Below, piece after piece: positions 33,748 through 43,001 of a stretch of 64,000 bases of DNA. A model generated the notes under the pieces. The model was given only the letters and a program-made list of their open reading frames with translations, made no database searches and was not told the DNA's origin. Each line of letters begins with the position of its first letter. The first letter of the stretch is position 1. The position numbers and the translations under genes are program-made. This DNA comes from Dyella japonica A8. Its GTDB lineage: Bacteria > Pseudomonadota > Gammaproteobacteria > Xanthomonadales > Rhodanobacteraceae. The stretch lies in the NCBI RefSeq assembly GCF_000725385.1, contig NZ_CP008884.1, forward strand, positions 2,976,001 to 3,040,000, given 5' to 3'.

Positions 33748-34838
33748 GGATGTATGGGTGATTGCGAGTGGGCGAGCGGCCCGCCAAGCCGTCCGTTGCG
33801 CAAGGCGAGGATCTCGGCGGCAATCGCGAGTGCGATTTCCTGGGGCGTCTCCGAGCCGATGTCCAGTCCGGCAGGCACGTGCAGCCGGTCGTCTTCCGGG
33901 AAGATGGCGCGTATCTGCCCCGCGCGCTGACGGGAGCCGATCACGCCGATATAGCGCACCGGGGTTGCCATCAGTGAGGTCGCGTAAGCAAGGTCGCGCT
34001 CCAGGCGATGCGTCATCACCACGGCCGAGGTCTGGTGATCGAACGCCACAGTGGAGGTGAGTGAATGCGGCAGTGCCACGACGTGCCGCGCTCCGGCGGG
34101 AGTCTGCTTGTCCGGTTCGCTGGTGCTGACCAGGGTCGTATCCCATCCGAGCTGGAGGGACAGGGCGGCAAGCATGTCCGCGCCGATGCCGTCGCCAATG
34201 ATGACGAGCGCGTGTGGCGGGTGCAGGGATTCCAGCAGGGCATCGTAACGATGACCCTCATGCGCCACATGCGTAGCCATGGCGGACGAAGAGGAGGGTG
34301 ACTGCGAGGCCATGCCCGCAAGAACTTGCATGCGGAGCGATGGATCCCCGATGTTCGTCCACAGGCTGTCGTTGCCGCGAATCAGGCGATACGGGCGCGG
34401 TGCCAGCGCGCGGCCGGCGACAGCGAAAAGCGAGGCCATGACGCCAGGCACGCGCTGCGTCCGCAGTGACTCGATGGCGTCAAGGAACTGCACGTCGTCG
34501 GGATGCCGCCACGGTTCGATGAGCACCTCGAGTTCGCCGCCGCAGCCGGTTTCGATCATGACGTCGTAGTTGCTGTCGCGCCCATACGCGACCACGACGG
34601 GTTCGCCGGTCTCCATGGCGTGCTGCGCGCGCAGCACGATATCCCGCTGCGGGCAGCCGCCCGACAGTTCGCACACCAGTCGTCCATCGCGATGCACCAG
34701 CATGCTTGCGCCAGCGCGGCGAAAGGTGGAGCCCTGCGTGCGGGTGATGGTGACCAGCGCCGCTTCGCCGGTGTCGCCGCGAAGGTCCAGCCTGCGGGCG
34801 GCGTGGTAGAGCGGCTCGAATTCCTGGGCGACGTTCAT
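33744..34838 (-). CDS. XdhC/CoxI family molybdenum-hydroxylase maturation protein
   Basis: 364 aa. The N-terminal XdhC domain has TITRTQGSTFRRAGASMLVH and CELSGGCPQRDIVLRAQHAM. The C-terminal Rossmann domain has ALVIIGDGIGADMLAALSLQ and VRYIGVIGSRQRAGQIRAIF. XdhC binds and sulfurates molybdenum cofactor and delivers it to xanthine-oxidase-family apoenzymes. It is divergent from iorA with a 215-bp shared promoter region (34839-35053), and coupled to the mocA-like gene. Confidence 0.92.
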   Translation of the reverse strand: MNVAQEFEPLYHAARRLDLRGDTGEAALVTITRTQGSTFRRAGASMLVHRDGRLVCELSGGCPQRDIVLRAQHAMETGEPVVVAYGRDSNYDVMIETGCGGELEVLIEPWRHPDDVQFLDAIESLRTQRVPGVMASLFAVAGRALAPRPYRLIRGNDSLWTNIGDPSLRMQVLAGMASQSPSSSSAMATHVAHEGHRYDALLESLHPPHALVIIGDGIGADMLAALSLQLGWDTTLVSTSEPDKQTPAGARHVVALPHSLTSTVAFDHQTSAVVMTHRLERDLAYATSLMATPVRYIGVIGSRQRAGQIRAIFPEDDRLHVPAGLDIGSETPQEIALAIAAEILALRNGRLGGPLAHSQSPIHP

Positions 34839-35053
34839 GGGCTGCAGTCAGCAATGGTTGGCGTCGATGTTCCGTCAAGCCCGGGGATGGGCGCCAGTGG
34901 GGGTCGCTTGCACCATGAAAGTGTCTTCACTTGTCTTTTCGTTGGCCGGGAGGAATATTTCAGGGGTTCATGACGGTGCTGCGATGCGGCCATGGTCCGT
35001 GGCGCTTCCTGCAACGAGTTGCCAGTGCGTACTGGTCTGCCGGGGAGATTCCG

Positions 35054-35533
35054 ATGATCGTGCTTTCCATCAACGGCCAGGATGCCCAGGTCGATGCGCC
35101 CGACGACATGCCGTTGCTGTGGGTGCTGCGTGACATCGTTGGCCTGAATGGCACCAAGTTCGGATGCGGCATGGCGCAGTGCGGCGCATGCACGGTGCAT
35201 CTGGACGGCCAGCCGGTGCGATCCTGCGTACTGCCCGTGGCTGGCGCGGTCGGCAAGAAGATCACCACCATCGAAGGCCTGAGCGCCACCGAGCTGGGCA
35301 AGCGCGTGCAGCAGGCCTGGCTGGGCATCGAAGTGGCGCAGTGCGGCTATTGCCAGACCGGGCAGATCATGTCGGCCGCCGCGTTGCTGGCGCAGAAGCC
35401 GTCGCCGACCGACGAAGACATCGATGCGGCCATGTCCGGCAATCTTTGTCGTTGCGGCACCTATGTGCGCATCCGCGCGGCGATCAAGCAGGCGGCTACG
35501 GGCCAGATCACCGTGCCGCAGACCGTTGCCTGA
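35054..35533 (+). CDS. 2Fe-2S subunit of an isoquinoline 1-oxidoreductase-type Mo hydroxylase (IorA-like)
   Basis: 159 aa from an ATG after GGGGAGA. A plant-type [2Fe-2S] domain ([16 protein letters not shown] ... RSC) is followed by the helical [2Fe-2S] domain ([10 protein letters not shown] ... [16 protein letters not shown]), the usual small subunit of two-subunit molybdenum hydroxylases. It passes electrons from the Mo centre of the next gene product to a cytochrome. It has no signal, so export would be by hitch-hiking on the Tat-like leader of the large subunit. Confidence 0.92.
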   Translation: MIVLSINGQDAQVDAPDDMPLLWVLRDIVGLNGTKFGCGMAQCGACTVHLDGQPVRSCVLPVAGAVGKKITTIEGLSATELGKRVQQAWLGIEVAQCGYCQTGQIMSAAALLAQKPSPTDEDIDAAMSGNLCRCGTYVRIRAAIKQAATGQITVPQTVA

Positions 35534-35575
35534 GCTGCCGCTGTTTCGTCCCCTGCCGACTGCCGAGAGTTCGCC

Positions 35576-37837
35576 ATGATGCTTCGTGTTGATCCTGCCC
35601 AGGACGAGATCGAACCGCAGAACCCCGCGCGTCGCGAGTTGATCAAGCGAGGCGGGCTGGTGGTGGCCTTCATGTGGCTGGGTGGCGCCAGCCGCGTCTG
35701 GGGCTTTGCCGAGGGCACGCGCCTGGAGGCGGGCCATCCGCGATTCGAGCCTAACGCGTTTGTACGCGTGGGCAGCGATGGCAGCGTGCAACTGGTGATG
35801 CCCTGCGTGGAGATGGGGCAGGGGTCGTATACGGGGCAGGCGACACTGCTGGCCGAGGAGCTTGATGTCGGGCTCGACCAGGTCACCGTCGAACATGCCC
35901 CGGCCAATCGCAAGCTTTACGCCAACACCCTGCTGGGCGACCAGGCCACGGGCGGGTCCACCACCATCCGCTTCTGCTGGACGAGTCTGCGCGATGCCGG
36001 TGCCGTGGCGCGTTACATGCTGGTGTCGGCGGCGGCACAGCGCTGGAAGGTGGATCCCTCGCAATGCACCGTGGTACGCGGCGTGGTGACCCATACCGCC
36101 AGCGGACGCACCCTGCGCTATGGCGAGCTCGCCGACGAGGCGGCGAAAGTGGCTCCACCGGCCAAGCCCATGCCGAAGGACCCCAAGGACTTCCAGCTGA
36201 TCGGCAAGCCGATGCGCCGCGTGGACACGCCAGGGAAGGTGGATGGCAGCTTGCCGTTCGGCCTCGATATCCGCGTGCCGGGCATGAAGGTGGCGACCGT
36301 GAAGGCGTGCCCGACCTTCGGGGGCACACTGGCCTCGGTGGACGATACGCGCGCCCGCGCGGTGCCCGGCGTGCTCAAGGTGGTGAAGCTGGACAATGCT
36401 GTCGCCGTCATCGGCGAGCACTTCTGGGCGGCCAAAAAAGGCTTGGAGGCGCTGGATATCCAATGGAATCGCGGTGCCGGCGCCGACTTCACCACCGAAC
36501 AGCTGTTCAAGGACATGGCCGATGCGTCCGAGCACGGCAAGCCCATCGTCGCGCGTGAAGTCGGCCAGGTGGACAAGGTCCAGGGCAAGGTGGTTTCGGC
36601 AACCTATCAGTTGCCCCTGCTGGCGCACGCCACCATGGAGCCGATCAACACCACCGTGCATGTGCGACCGGACGGCTGCGACATCTGGGTCGGTACGCAG
36701 GTGCCGGCGCGCTGCGTTGATGTGGCCATGCGCGTGACGGGTCTGCCGGCCGAGCGCATCCAGGTGCACAACCAGTACCTGGGTGGCGGCTTCGGCAGGC
36801 GCCTGTTCGAGGATTCCGTCGGGCAGGCCGTGGGCATTGCGCGGCAGGTGGATTATCCCGTCAAGGTGGTCTGGACCCGCGAGGAAGACATCGCGCAGGA
36901 CCGTTACCGCCCGGCGTACTACGACCGCATTTCCGCCACGCTCGATGACCAGGGCAGGCCGCAGGCGTGGACCGATCGCACCACCGGCGCTTCGGTCATG
37001 GCGACGTTCGCGCCGGAGGCCATGGGCAAGAACGGCCTTGATTCCGATCTGGTGGAGTGTGCCGCCGAGCTTCCCTATGAAGTGCCCAACCTGCGAGTGG
37101 AATGGGTGCGGCACGACATGCCCTACGGCATCCCGATCGGCTGGTGGCGCGGGGTGGGGCCGACGCACAACGTGTTCGTGGTCGAAAGCTTCGTCGACGA
37201 ACTGGCGCATGTCGCCGGCAAGGATCCCGCGGCGTATCGGCACAGCATCCTCGGCGACAATCCGCGCGCCAGGGCCGTGCTCGAGATGGCCATGGACAAG
37301 GCGGGCTGGGGCAAGGGTGAGGTGCCGGCGCGTCATGGCCGCGGCATCGCGCTCGCGGCGCCCTTCGGCAGCTACCTGTGCGTGGTGACGGATGTGGAAG
37401 TCACGCCGCAGGGCGAGGTGATGTTGCGACGTGCCGTGGCCGTGGTCGACTGTGGCACGGTGGTCAATCCCAATACGGTCGAGGCGCAGATCCAGGGCGG
37501 CCTGGTGTTCGGCTGGAGTGCGGCCCTGTACAGCGGCATCACGCTGAAGAATGGCGCCGTCGAGCAGCGCAACTTCAACGACTACCGCGTGCTCCGGCTC
37601 AACCAGACGCCGCCGATCGAAGTGCACCTGATGCCCAGCAAGGCACTGCCTGGTGGCATTGGCGAAACCGGCACGGTGATGGCGATGCCCAGCCTGACCA
37701 ATGCGATCTTCGCGGCGACGGGTGTGCGCCTGCGCACGCTGCCCATCGACCGGTCGCTGCTCGTGCAGGACAAGGATGCGCTCAAATCCGTGCTGTCGGC
37801 AGCATCGTCGGAATCACCGGCGGGGAGGCTTGCATGA
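35576..37837 (+). CDS. Molybdopterin-binding subunit of isoquinoline 1-oxidoreductase / aldehyde-oxidase type (IorB-like)
   Basis: 753 aa (the second ATG at 35579 is equally possible). The N-terminus carries PARRELIKRGGLVVAFMWLG, a Tat-like RR segment before a hydrophobic stretch. The body has the Mo-cofactor contacts of the family: CVEMGQGSYTGQATLLAEEL, GDQATGGSTTIRFCW, HNQYLGGGFGRRLFEDS, IPIGWWRGVGPTHN and the GGIGETGTV glutamate near the end. It hydroxylates N-heterocycles or oxidises aldehydes using water. No FAD subunit is present; electrons go to the cytochrome c encoded next (ATGA overlap). Confidence 0.92.
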   Translation: MMLRVDPAQDEIEPQNPARRELIKRGGLVVAFMWLGGASRVWGFAEGTRLEAGHPRFEPNAFVRVGSDGSVQLVMPCVEMGQGSYTGQATLLAEELDVGLDQVTVEHAPANRKLYANTLLGDQATGGSTTIRFCWTSLRDAGAVARYMLVSAAAQRWKVDPSQCTVVRGVVTHTASGRTLRYGELADEAAKVAPPAKPMPKDPKDFQLIGKPMRRVDTPGKVDGSLPFGLDIRVPGMKVATVKACPTFGGTLASVDDTRARAVPGVLKVVKLDNAVAVIGEHFWAAKKGLEALDIQWNRGAGADFTTEQLFKDMADASEHGKPIVAREVGQVDKVQGKVVSATYQLPLLAHATMEPINTTVHVRPDGCDIWVGTQVPARCVDVAMRVTGLPAERIQVHNQYLGGGFGRRLFEDSVGQAVGIARQVDYPVKVVWTREEDIAQDRYRPAYYDRISATLDDQGRPQAWTDRTTGASVMATFAPEAMGKNGLDSDLVECAAELPYEVPNLRVEWVRHDMPYGIPIGWWRGVGPTHNVFVVESFVDELAHVAGKDPAAYRHSILGDNPRARAVLEMAMDKAGWGKGEVPARHGRGIALAAPFGSYLCVVTDVEVTPQGEVMLRRAVAVVDCGTVVNPNTVEAQIQGGLVFGWSAALYSGITLKNGAVEQRNFNDYRVLRLNQTPPIEVHLMPSKALPGGIGETGTVMAMPSLTNAIFAATGVRLRTLPIDRSLLVQDKDALKSVLSAASSESPAGRLA

Positions 37838-39123
37838 AGATCGGACGCACCATCGGCAGGCTTGTCGGTGTCATCGTCGTGGTTGCCGTCGGCTTCACGG
37901 GCTATGCGCTGGTCACCGTCACCCACAGCGGCAACGAGCAGGCCGCGCAACCCGTGGGAGCGGGGGCGCCAACCGACCTCCCGTCGCAGATGGCGCGCGG
38001 CGAATACCTGGCGCGCGCCGCCGATTGCGAGGCCTGCCACACGACGCCGGGCGGGCAGCCGTTTGCCGGCGGCGTGGCGTTCAAACTGCCGTTCGGCACG
38101 ATCTATTCGTCCAATATCACGGCGGACAAGGACACCGGCATCGGCAACTGGAGCGACGAGGAATTCGTGCGCGCGTTGCATGCCGGCGTCGATCGTGACG
38201 GGCGGCCGTTGTATCCCGCCTTTCCCTATACCTCGTACACGGCGCTCAGTCGTGACGACATCGTGGCGATCAAGGCCTACCTCTTCAGTCTGCCGCCCGC
38301 GCATGCGCCGGCCCGGCCCAACGAACTATCGTTCCCGTACAACCAGCGTTGGGCGCTGAGCCTGTGGAACGCCGCGTTCCTGCGGAAGGAGCGGTTCCAG
38401 CCGGAGCAGGGCAAGTCGGCGGCGTGGAATCGTGGCGCCTACCTCGCGACGGCATTGGGTCATTGCGGCGAATGCCACACGCCACGCAATGCCGCCTTCG
38501 CCATGGACAACGGCAAGGCGCTGGCAGGCACGGAACTGCAAGGCTGGCTCGCCTATAACATCACCGCCGACAAGGATCACGGCATCGGTGCGTGGAGCGA
38601 CCAGGAGCTGGTCGACTATTTTTCCAAGGGGCATGCTGCCGGCCGCGGCACGGCTTCCGGTCCAATGAGCGAGGTGGTCGGCTACAGCCTGCAATACCTC
38701 ACCCCGTCGGACCTGTCCGCGCTTGTCACCTATCTGCGCGACGTGAAACCCCAGCAGAGCGGCGCGCCCGTGCCGTCACCCATGGGTTCGACCGTGGCGT
38801 CGGCTGCCGGCACCGCCAGCCTGGGCGCGCAGCTGTTCGTCGGCGCCTGCGCCGGCTGCCACACGCAAAGCGGCCAGGGTCGCCAGACCGACTACGCCAT
38901 GCTGACCGGCCTGCGATCCGTGCGCGATCCGCACGCCACCAACCTCACGCAGATCATCCTCAATGGATCGTCACTGCACGTGGGCGGCCAGGAGGTGTTC
39001 ATGCCGTCGTTCGGACACGCCTATTCCGACGCCGAGGTCGCTGCGTTGTCCAACTATGTCGTCAGTCACTTTGGCGGGCAGCAGGGAGCGTTGAGCGCCT
39101 CCGAGGTGGCGCGGCGGCGCTGA
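37834..39123 (+). CDS. Membrane-anchored triheme cytochrome c
   Basis: 429 aa. An N-terminal helix (LVGVIVVVAVGFTGYALVTV) anchors three cytochrome c domains with DCEACHTTP, HCGECHTPR and ACAGCHTQS. It resembles the cytochrome subunit of alcohol/gluconate dehydrogenases (YSSNITADKDTGIGNWSDEE, AYNITADKDHGIGAWSDQEL). Overlap with iorB (ATGA) shows it is the physiological electron acceptor for the Mo hydroxylase, passing electrons to the respiratory chain. It is the last gene of the unit; a strong terminator follows at 39244. Confidence 0.92.
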   Translation: MKIGRTIGRLVGVIVVVAVGFTGYALVTVTHSGNEQAAQPVGAGAPTDLPSQMARGEYLARAADCEACHTTPGGQPFAGGVAFKLPFGTIYSSNITADKDTGIGNWSDEEFVRALHAGVDRDGRPLYPAFPYTSYTALSRDDIVAIKAYLFSLPPAHAPARPNELSFPYNQRWALSLWNAAFLRKERFQPEQGKSAAWNRGAYLATALGHCGECHTPRNAAFAMDNGKALAGTELQGWLAYNITADKDHGIGAWSDQELVDYFSKGHAAGRGTASGPMSEVVGYSLQYLTPSDLSALVTYLRDVKPQQSGAPVPSPMGSTVASAAGTASLGAQLFVGACAGCHTQSGQGRQTDYAMLTGLRSVRDPHATNLTQIILNGSSLHVGGQEVFMPSFGHAYSDAEVAALSNYVVSHFGGQQGALSASEVARRR

Positions 39124-39243
39124 AGTTCAGAAGGTCGTTTGCTGCATGAGAAGAAGCGCGGCGCATTCGATCGCCGCTCGCGAGAAGAATTCGCGCATAC
39201 CCCTTTGGCTTTTGCGTACCCTCGAGGCTTGTCACGCATGAGT

Positions 39244-39277
39244 GGGTCGGCCCCGGCGTTACCGGGGCCGACCCTTT
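39244..39277 (+). terminator. Intrinsic-type terminator between cytochrome c and converging TonB receptor
   Basis: A 13-bp perfect stem (GGGTCGGCCCCGG / CCGGGGCCGACCC) with a 5-nt CGTTA loop is followed by TTT on the plus strand, 120 bp after the cytochrome stop. The stem is symmetric, so it can also stop transcripts coming from the right. Confidence 0.75.
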
Positions 39278-39378
39278 CAGCAGGCCCGTGGAGTCATGAC
39301 TCGAACGGGGAGGGGCGCGAAGTCATCCTCCATCGGGCCACCTGCGGTGAAACGTTGCGTTGAACGGGTCCAGTCTTG

Positions 39379-39453
39379 GTCAAGCCGGCTCGAGTCGAGC
39401 CGGCTTTGGTCGAGCCGGGTTTAGTCGAGCCGGTTCTAGTCGAGCTTGTAGTC
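39379..39453. repeat. Five tandem 15-bp units spanning the receptor stop codon
   Basis: The units start at 39379, 39394, 39409, 39424 and 39439 with core GTCGAGCCGG (GTCAAGCCGG in the first, GTCGAGCTTG in the last). The rightmost unit contains the final codons of the TonB receptor (minus strand K-L-D-stop); the others are tandem copies of that 3' end, so L-D-stop recurs in frame (TAG, then TAA, then CAA). The 39382-39406 part forms a 12-bp-arm palindrome (AAGCCGGCTCGA-G-TCGAGCCGGCTT read in two halves) and may serve as a 3' hairpin. Confidence 0.8.
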
Positions 39454-42453
39454 AAACGTCAGGAACACTTCGCGGCCGTTGTACTCGCTGGCGGTCTGGC
39501 CCGTGGTGACGAACTCGAAGCCGCCGGAGTAGTACGGAATCGCACCGACCTTGTCGAAGATGTTGGAGACGGTGAGCTTCAGCTTGGTGTCCGGGTTGAT
39601 CTGCCAGCCAATCGCGGTGTTCCAGGTGATCCACACCGGCGTGCGGCCGCGGTAGGTGGTGTCGGCGACGGTCACGGGGTTGCCGTTGAGCGTTACCTGG
39701 CACACGCCGGTGCTGATCGACTCGGCACCGTTCTGGATGTTGACCATGCCCGGCTGGATGCCGTTGGGCAGCACGTTGCAGCCGGCGTAGTTGGGAGCAC
39801 GCATGCTGCCGTCGCGCACGCCGGAGATCGACACGTCCCAGTCGCCCTTGGTCCAGTCACCGATCCATGTCACGCGGCTAGCCACGTTGTTGAATCGCGT
39901 GTTCTGCAGCGGGTCGGAAGCCAGCACGCGCTGCTTGTACGAGAGGTTGTCGGTGTAGTTGATGTTGGCGCGGAAATCACCGTAGCTGTCGGTGTGGTAC
40001 TTGTAATCCAGCGTGGCATCGATACCGCTGACGTACAGCGACGCTTCGTTGATCGGGCCGGATTCCTCCGAGATGATCTGGCCAGCCGCGTTGCGCTGAA
40101 CCATCTGGGTGACCATGCTGCAGTAGGCCGAGCCCGGCACGTGTGCCGTATACGGCGACAGGGCCGAGGTGCCGCTGGCCTGCTGGCCGGTAAGACAGCC
40201 GGCTTCGTCGACCAGCACCGTGTCCTTGTCCAGGTACTGGATGGAGTTGTCCACACCCAGGTGCCAGTAGTCGGCGGACACCGACAGGCCTTGCACGCCC
40301 GGGACCTGCCACACGAAACCATAGGTCCAGGAGTGGCCGGTCTGCGGTTCAAGCAAGCGGCTGCCGTTCGTGTACAGGGTGTAGTACTGCGAGGTCGGGC
40401 GCTGTACCAGGTTGCACCACGTGCTGTTGGACTGGCCTGCCTTGATGGCGTTGATGCACTGCAGGGGGTCGATGTAATCACCCACCGGCGAGGTCGAGCC
40501 AGTCAGGTAGATCGCCTGCATGTCAGGCGCCTTGAAGTTGGTGTTGTAGCTGCCGCGCAGCAGCAGGCCACCATAGGGGCGCCATTCGATGCCCGTGCCC
40601 CAGGTCTTGGCCAGGTCGGCCTTGCTGGCGTCGTTGTACTGGTCGCCGCGACCGGAAATGGTCCAGGTCACCGAATCGAGGATGGGTACGCGGAACTCGG
40701 TGCCCAGCGAATAACGCTGGCGGGTGCCACCACCGGTGAGGTATGCGCCGAACGGGTTCTGGAACGTGTTGGGGTCCTGTGCGCGCGGATCGGGCGAGAG
40801 CTTGAAGCCGTTGTGCGCAGCTTCAAGCACGGCCGCCCAGCCGATGGCTTCTTCTGCCCACGGCAGCTTGAACAGGTCGCCGTTGACGCGCAACTGTGCC
40901 TGGTCCAGCCACGACGAGGAGGTGTTCTCGCCGCTGACCGCGAACTGGCCGTAGTCCTGCTTGGTGATCGGGTTCCACCAGCGCTGCCAGTTCATGGCGT
41001 AGATGGGGTTGCCGCTGCCGTCGGTACCCAGCTGCGGGCCGAGGAAGAAGTTGTTCATGGCCTGGGCGTTGTAGCCCGTGAAGTCCTCACGCACGGTGTA
41101 CTTCTGGCTGTTGAGGTTCAGGTCCCAGTTGAAGCGGCCGTCGAATACCGTGCCGCGCAGGCCGACCTGCAGGTTCCAGTTCTGCTCGCGGTCGTGGGTG
41201 TTGGCCGTGGAGCCGATTTCCTGCGCGGTCAGCTGGCGGATGGCCTGGCTGATGACCTGGCCGGTGGTCTGGTCGAAGAACTGGCCGGTGCCATAGCCGT
41301 TCAACTGGGTGTTGGAGATGCCCACCGTGTCGTACAGGGCGGCGGAGGCATAAGCCTGCAGGCCGTTGCTGAAGTCGTACTCGCCGGACACGTAGCCATC
41401 GGTGTTGCGGCTGCCGCCGGTGAGCACCCAGTTCTGGAACAGGTGCGGCTGCGCGCAGTAATAACCGTTGTCGGTCACGCCGGTGATCTGCGTGCCGTTG
41501 GTGGTGACGCTATGCGACTGGGCCAGCTGCGAGTTGGTGAACTTTCCGCAGGTGCCCGCCGGTGGCGTGATGTACTGGCCGTTGGCGTTCATCGCGGAGA
41601 GGGCGATGGCGCCGGCCGCGTCGTACTGATAGCCGAACATGCGTGCCGCCGGACCCCAGGCGCCGTAACCCGCACTGGACACCGAGTCCTGGTACGGACG
41701 ATCCATGCCCCACAGCGCGGTGCGGTTGGACTTCTCCAGGTTGTAGAGCACTTTCCAGTTGCTGCCGGAATGGCCGCCGAAGAAGTTGATGTCACCGTAG
41801 TTGCGGCCGCCGCGCGTGGCGGTGCCACCGGTGACCTGCAGCTCGTCACCCTGGTAGTTCTTCTTCAGGATCACGTTGACCACGCCCGCCACGGCGTCCG
41901 AACCGTAGATCGACGAGGCGCCGGTGGCCAGGATCTCGACACGGTCGACCATGCCGGTGGGAATGTTGTTGTAGTTCTGGAAGTTGCTCTGCTTGTTCAG
42001 CGGCTGGGGGTAATCGACGATGCGATGGCCGTCGATCATCAGCAGGCTGAAGCCGGGGCCCAGGCCGCGCAGGTTGACCGAGCGCGCATTGACCGAGCTG
42101 GAACCCCAGGAGGCCGAGTCCGACTGCTGCTGGCCGACCTGCGGCAAGGAGTCGAGGAATTCCCACAAGGTGGTGAAGCCCTGCTGCTTGATCTGCTCGC
42201 CGGTGATGGCGATCACGGGGGCCTGTCCTTCGACCTGCGCGCGCGGAATCATCGAGCCGGTGACGGTGACTTCCTTCAGGTTGATCGCTTTCTTCGTCTT
42301 GCCGGACGACTGGGTGTCGTCTTGCGGCGACGGCTGCTGTGCCGCCGGCTGATCGCTGCCGGACGATGCCGACTGCGCGAAAACGTGTGGCGTGAAAAGC
42401 GCCAGTGCCAGAGAACTGGCCAGTACGCCGCGTCGCAAACCGATGTTGTTCAT
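39436..42453 (-). CDS. TonB-dependent receptor of the fucose/glycan locus
   Basis: 1005 aa from an ATG preceded by GGGGAGGAA. The signal peptide is LASSLALALFTPHVFAQ-S. A Gln/Ser-rich linker, TonB box LKEVTVTGSMIPRAQ, plug (VNLRGLGPGFSLLMIDGHRI, ATGASSIYGSDAVAGVVNVI) and a long barrel ending REVFLTFDYKLD follow. It belongs to the large carbohydrate-type receptors common in Xanthomonadales. Position beside the IclR regulator, fucP and glycosidases indicates import of fucosylated oligosaccharides. A palindromic motif shared with other fucose-locus promoters lies 341-369 bp upstream of the ATG, so the transcript should have a long leader. Confidence 0.92.
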   Translation of the reverse strand: MNNIGLRRGVLASSLALALFTPHVFAQSASSGSDQPAAQQPSPQDDTQSSGKTKKAINLKEVTVTGSMIPRAQVEGQAPVIAITGEQIKQQGFTTLWEFLDSLPQVGQQQSDSASWGSSSVNARSVNLRGLGPGFSLLMIDGHRIVDYPQPLNKQSNFQNYNNIPTGMVDRVEILATGASSIYGSDAVAGVVNVILKKNYQGDELQVTGGTATRGGRNYGDINFFGGHSGSNWKVLYNLEKSNRTALWGMDRPYQDSVSSAGYGAWGPAARMFGYQYDAAGAIALSAMNANGQYITPPAGTCGKFTNSQLAQSHSVTTNGTQITGVTDNGYYCAQPHLFQNWVLTGGSRNTDGYVSGEYDFSNGLQAYASAALYDTVGISNTQLNGYGTGQFFDQTTGQVISQAIRQLTAQEIGSTANTHDREQNWNLQVGLRGTVFDGRFNWDLNLNSQKYTVREDFTGYNAQAMNNFFLGPQLGTDGSGNPIYAMNWQRWWNPITKQDYGQFAVSGENTSSSWLDQAQLRVNGDLFKLPWAEEAIGWAAVLEAAHNGFKLSPDPRAQDPNTFQNPFGAYLTGGGTRQRYSLGTEFRVPILDSVTWTISGRGDQYNDASKADLAKTWGTGIEWRPYGGLLLRGSYNTNFKAPDMQAIYLTGSTSPVGDYIDPLQCINAIKAGQSNSTWCNLVQRPTSQYYTLYTNGSRLLEPQTGHSWTYGFVWQVPGVQGLSVSADYWHLGVDNSIQYLDKDTVLVDEAGCLTGQQASGTSALSPYTAHVPGSAYCSMVTQMVQRNAAGQIISEESGPINEASLYVSGIDATLDYKYHTDSYGDFRANINYTDNLSYKQRVLASDPLQNTRFNNVASRVTWIGDWTKGDWDVSISGVRDGSMRAPNYAGCNVLPNGIQPGMVNIQNGAESISTGVCQVTLNGNPVTVADTTYRGRTPVWITWNTAIGWQINPDTKLKLTVSNIFDKVGAIPYYSGGFEFVTTGQTASEYNGREVFLTFDYKLD

Positions 42454-43001
42454 GGTGGTTCCTCCCCGGGAAGCTTCAATGTTGTGATTGCTGTTGAGTA
42501 AGCGCTCGCCAGCTCGATTCACTTCTTGTGCGCTGTGTTCTTTTGCCTGCACCGGCCTGCTGTTGCAGTCCCCTGACCGGGGCAGGCGTTTCGGGCTGCC
42601 TTGCCCGCGACAAAGCCATGAATCGGCTCCGTCGGCTTTTCTCCTTGCCGTCCGCTAGCGATGCGATCTCTGTTGTTCTGGACTTCCCTCCCGCATGAGC
42701 CGCTGCCTGGCTGCATCTCCGGCGCATGCCCCCGCATGCGGTCGCTACAGGCGGCCTTGCTGCGCCGCGTTCCGGGTTTTCGTCAGGCTGGATTCATATA
42801 CGAACTAATGGTTCATATTTGATTCCTGAGTGAGTTAAAGGCCGAAACTGGATCGATGCAAGTTGCAGCGCAGCATTGGGTGTAGTCGCGGCGCGACAGC
42901 CAGTCTTTCCATGGATGGGCGGAACGGTTAGCCCGGTGAGCCCCGGGGCGGCTACGGCATCGTGGACGCCACACCCTGCGGGATGGTTTGGCCGGGTGCC
43001 C
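42454..43001. other. 548-bp promoter and leader region of the TonB receptor
   Basis: No gene is seen. On the minus strand a possible promoter (TTTAAC, 16 nt, TATGAA) overlaps the palindrome at 42794-42822. If used, it gives a leader of about 340 nt before the receptor ATG. Short frames within it lack coding character. The remaining 180 bp lead to the 3' end of the IclR gene. Confidence 0.45.
42794..42822 (-). promoter_or_regulatory. Candidate IclR operator 1 (TonB receptor promoter)
   Basis: Arms TCATATACGAAC (42794-42805) and GTTCATATTTGA (42811-42822), spacer TAATG, agree at 10 of 12 paired positions. The right arm recurs upstream of the IclR gene and of the glycosidase operon. It overlaps the likely -10 region, as expected for a repressor site. 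Confidence 0.55.

Noticed and set aside
34835..37627. Open frame of 930 codons on the minus strand opposite iorA and iorB
   Set aside because: It is the shadow of the Mo-hydroxylase subunits, whose Fe-S and cofactor motifs are intact.
39376..42501. Open frame of 1041 codons on the plus strand opposite the fucose-locus TonB receptor
   Set aside because: It is the antisense shadow of a well-supported receptor gene; high GC removes stops in that frame. Its Val/Ala/Gly/His-rich product matches no family and has no sensible start.
42476..42727. Short minus-strand frame of 83 codons upstream of the TonB receptor
   Set aside because: It lies in the probable leader, has a basic low-complexity product and no homology that I recognise.
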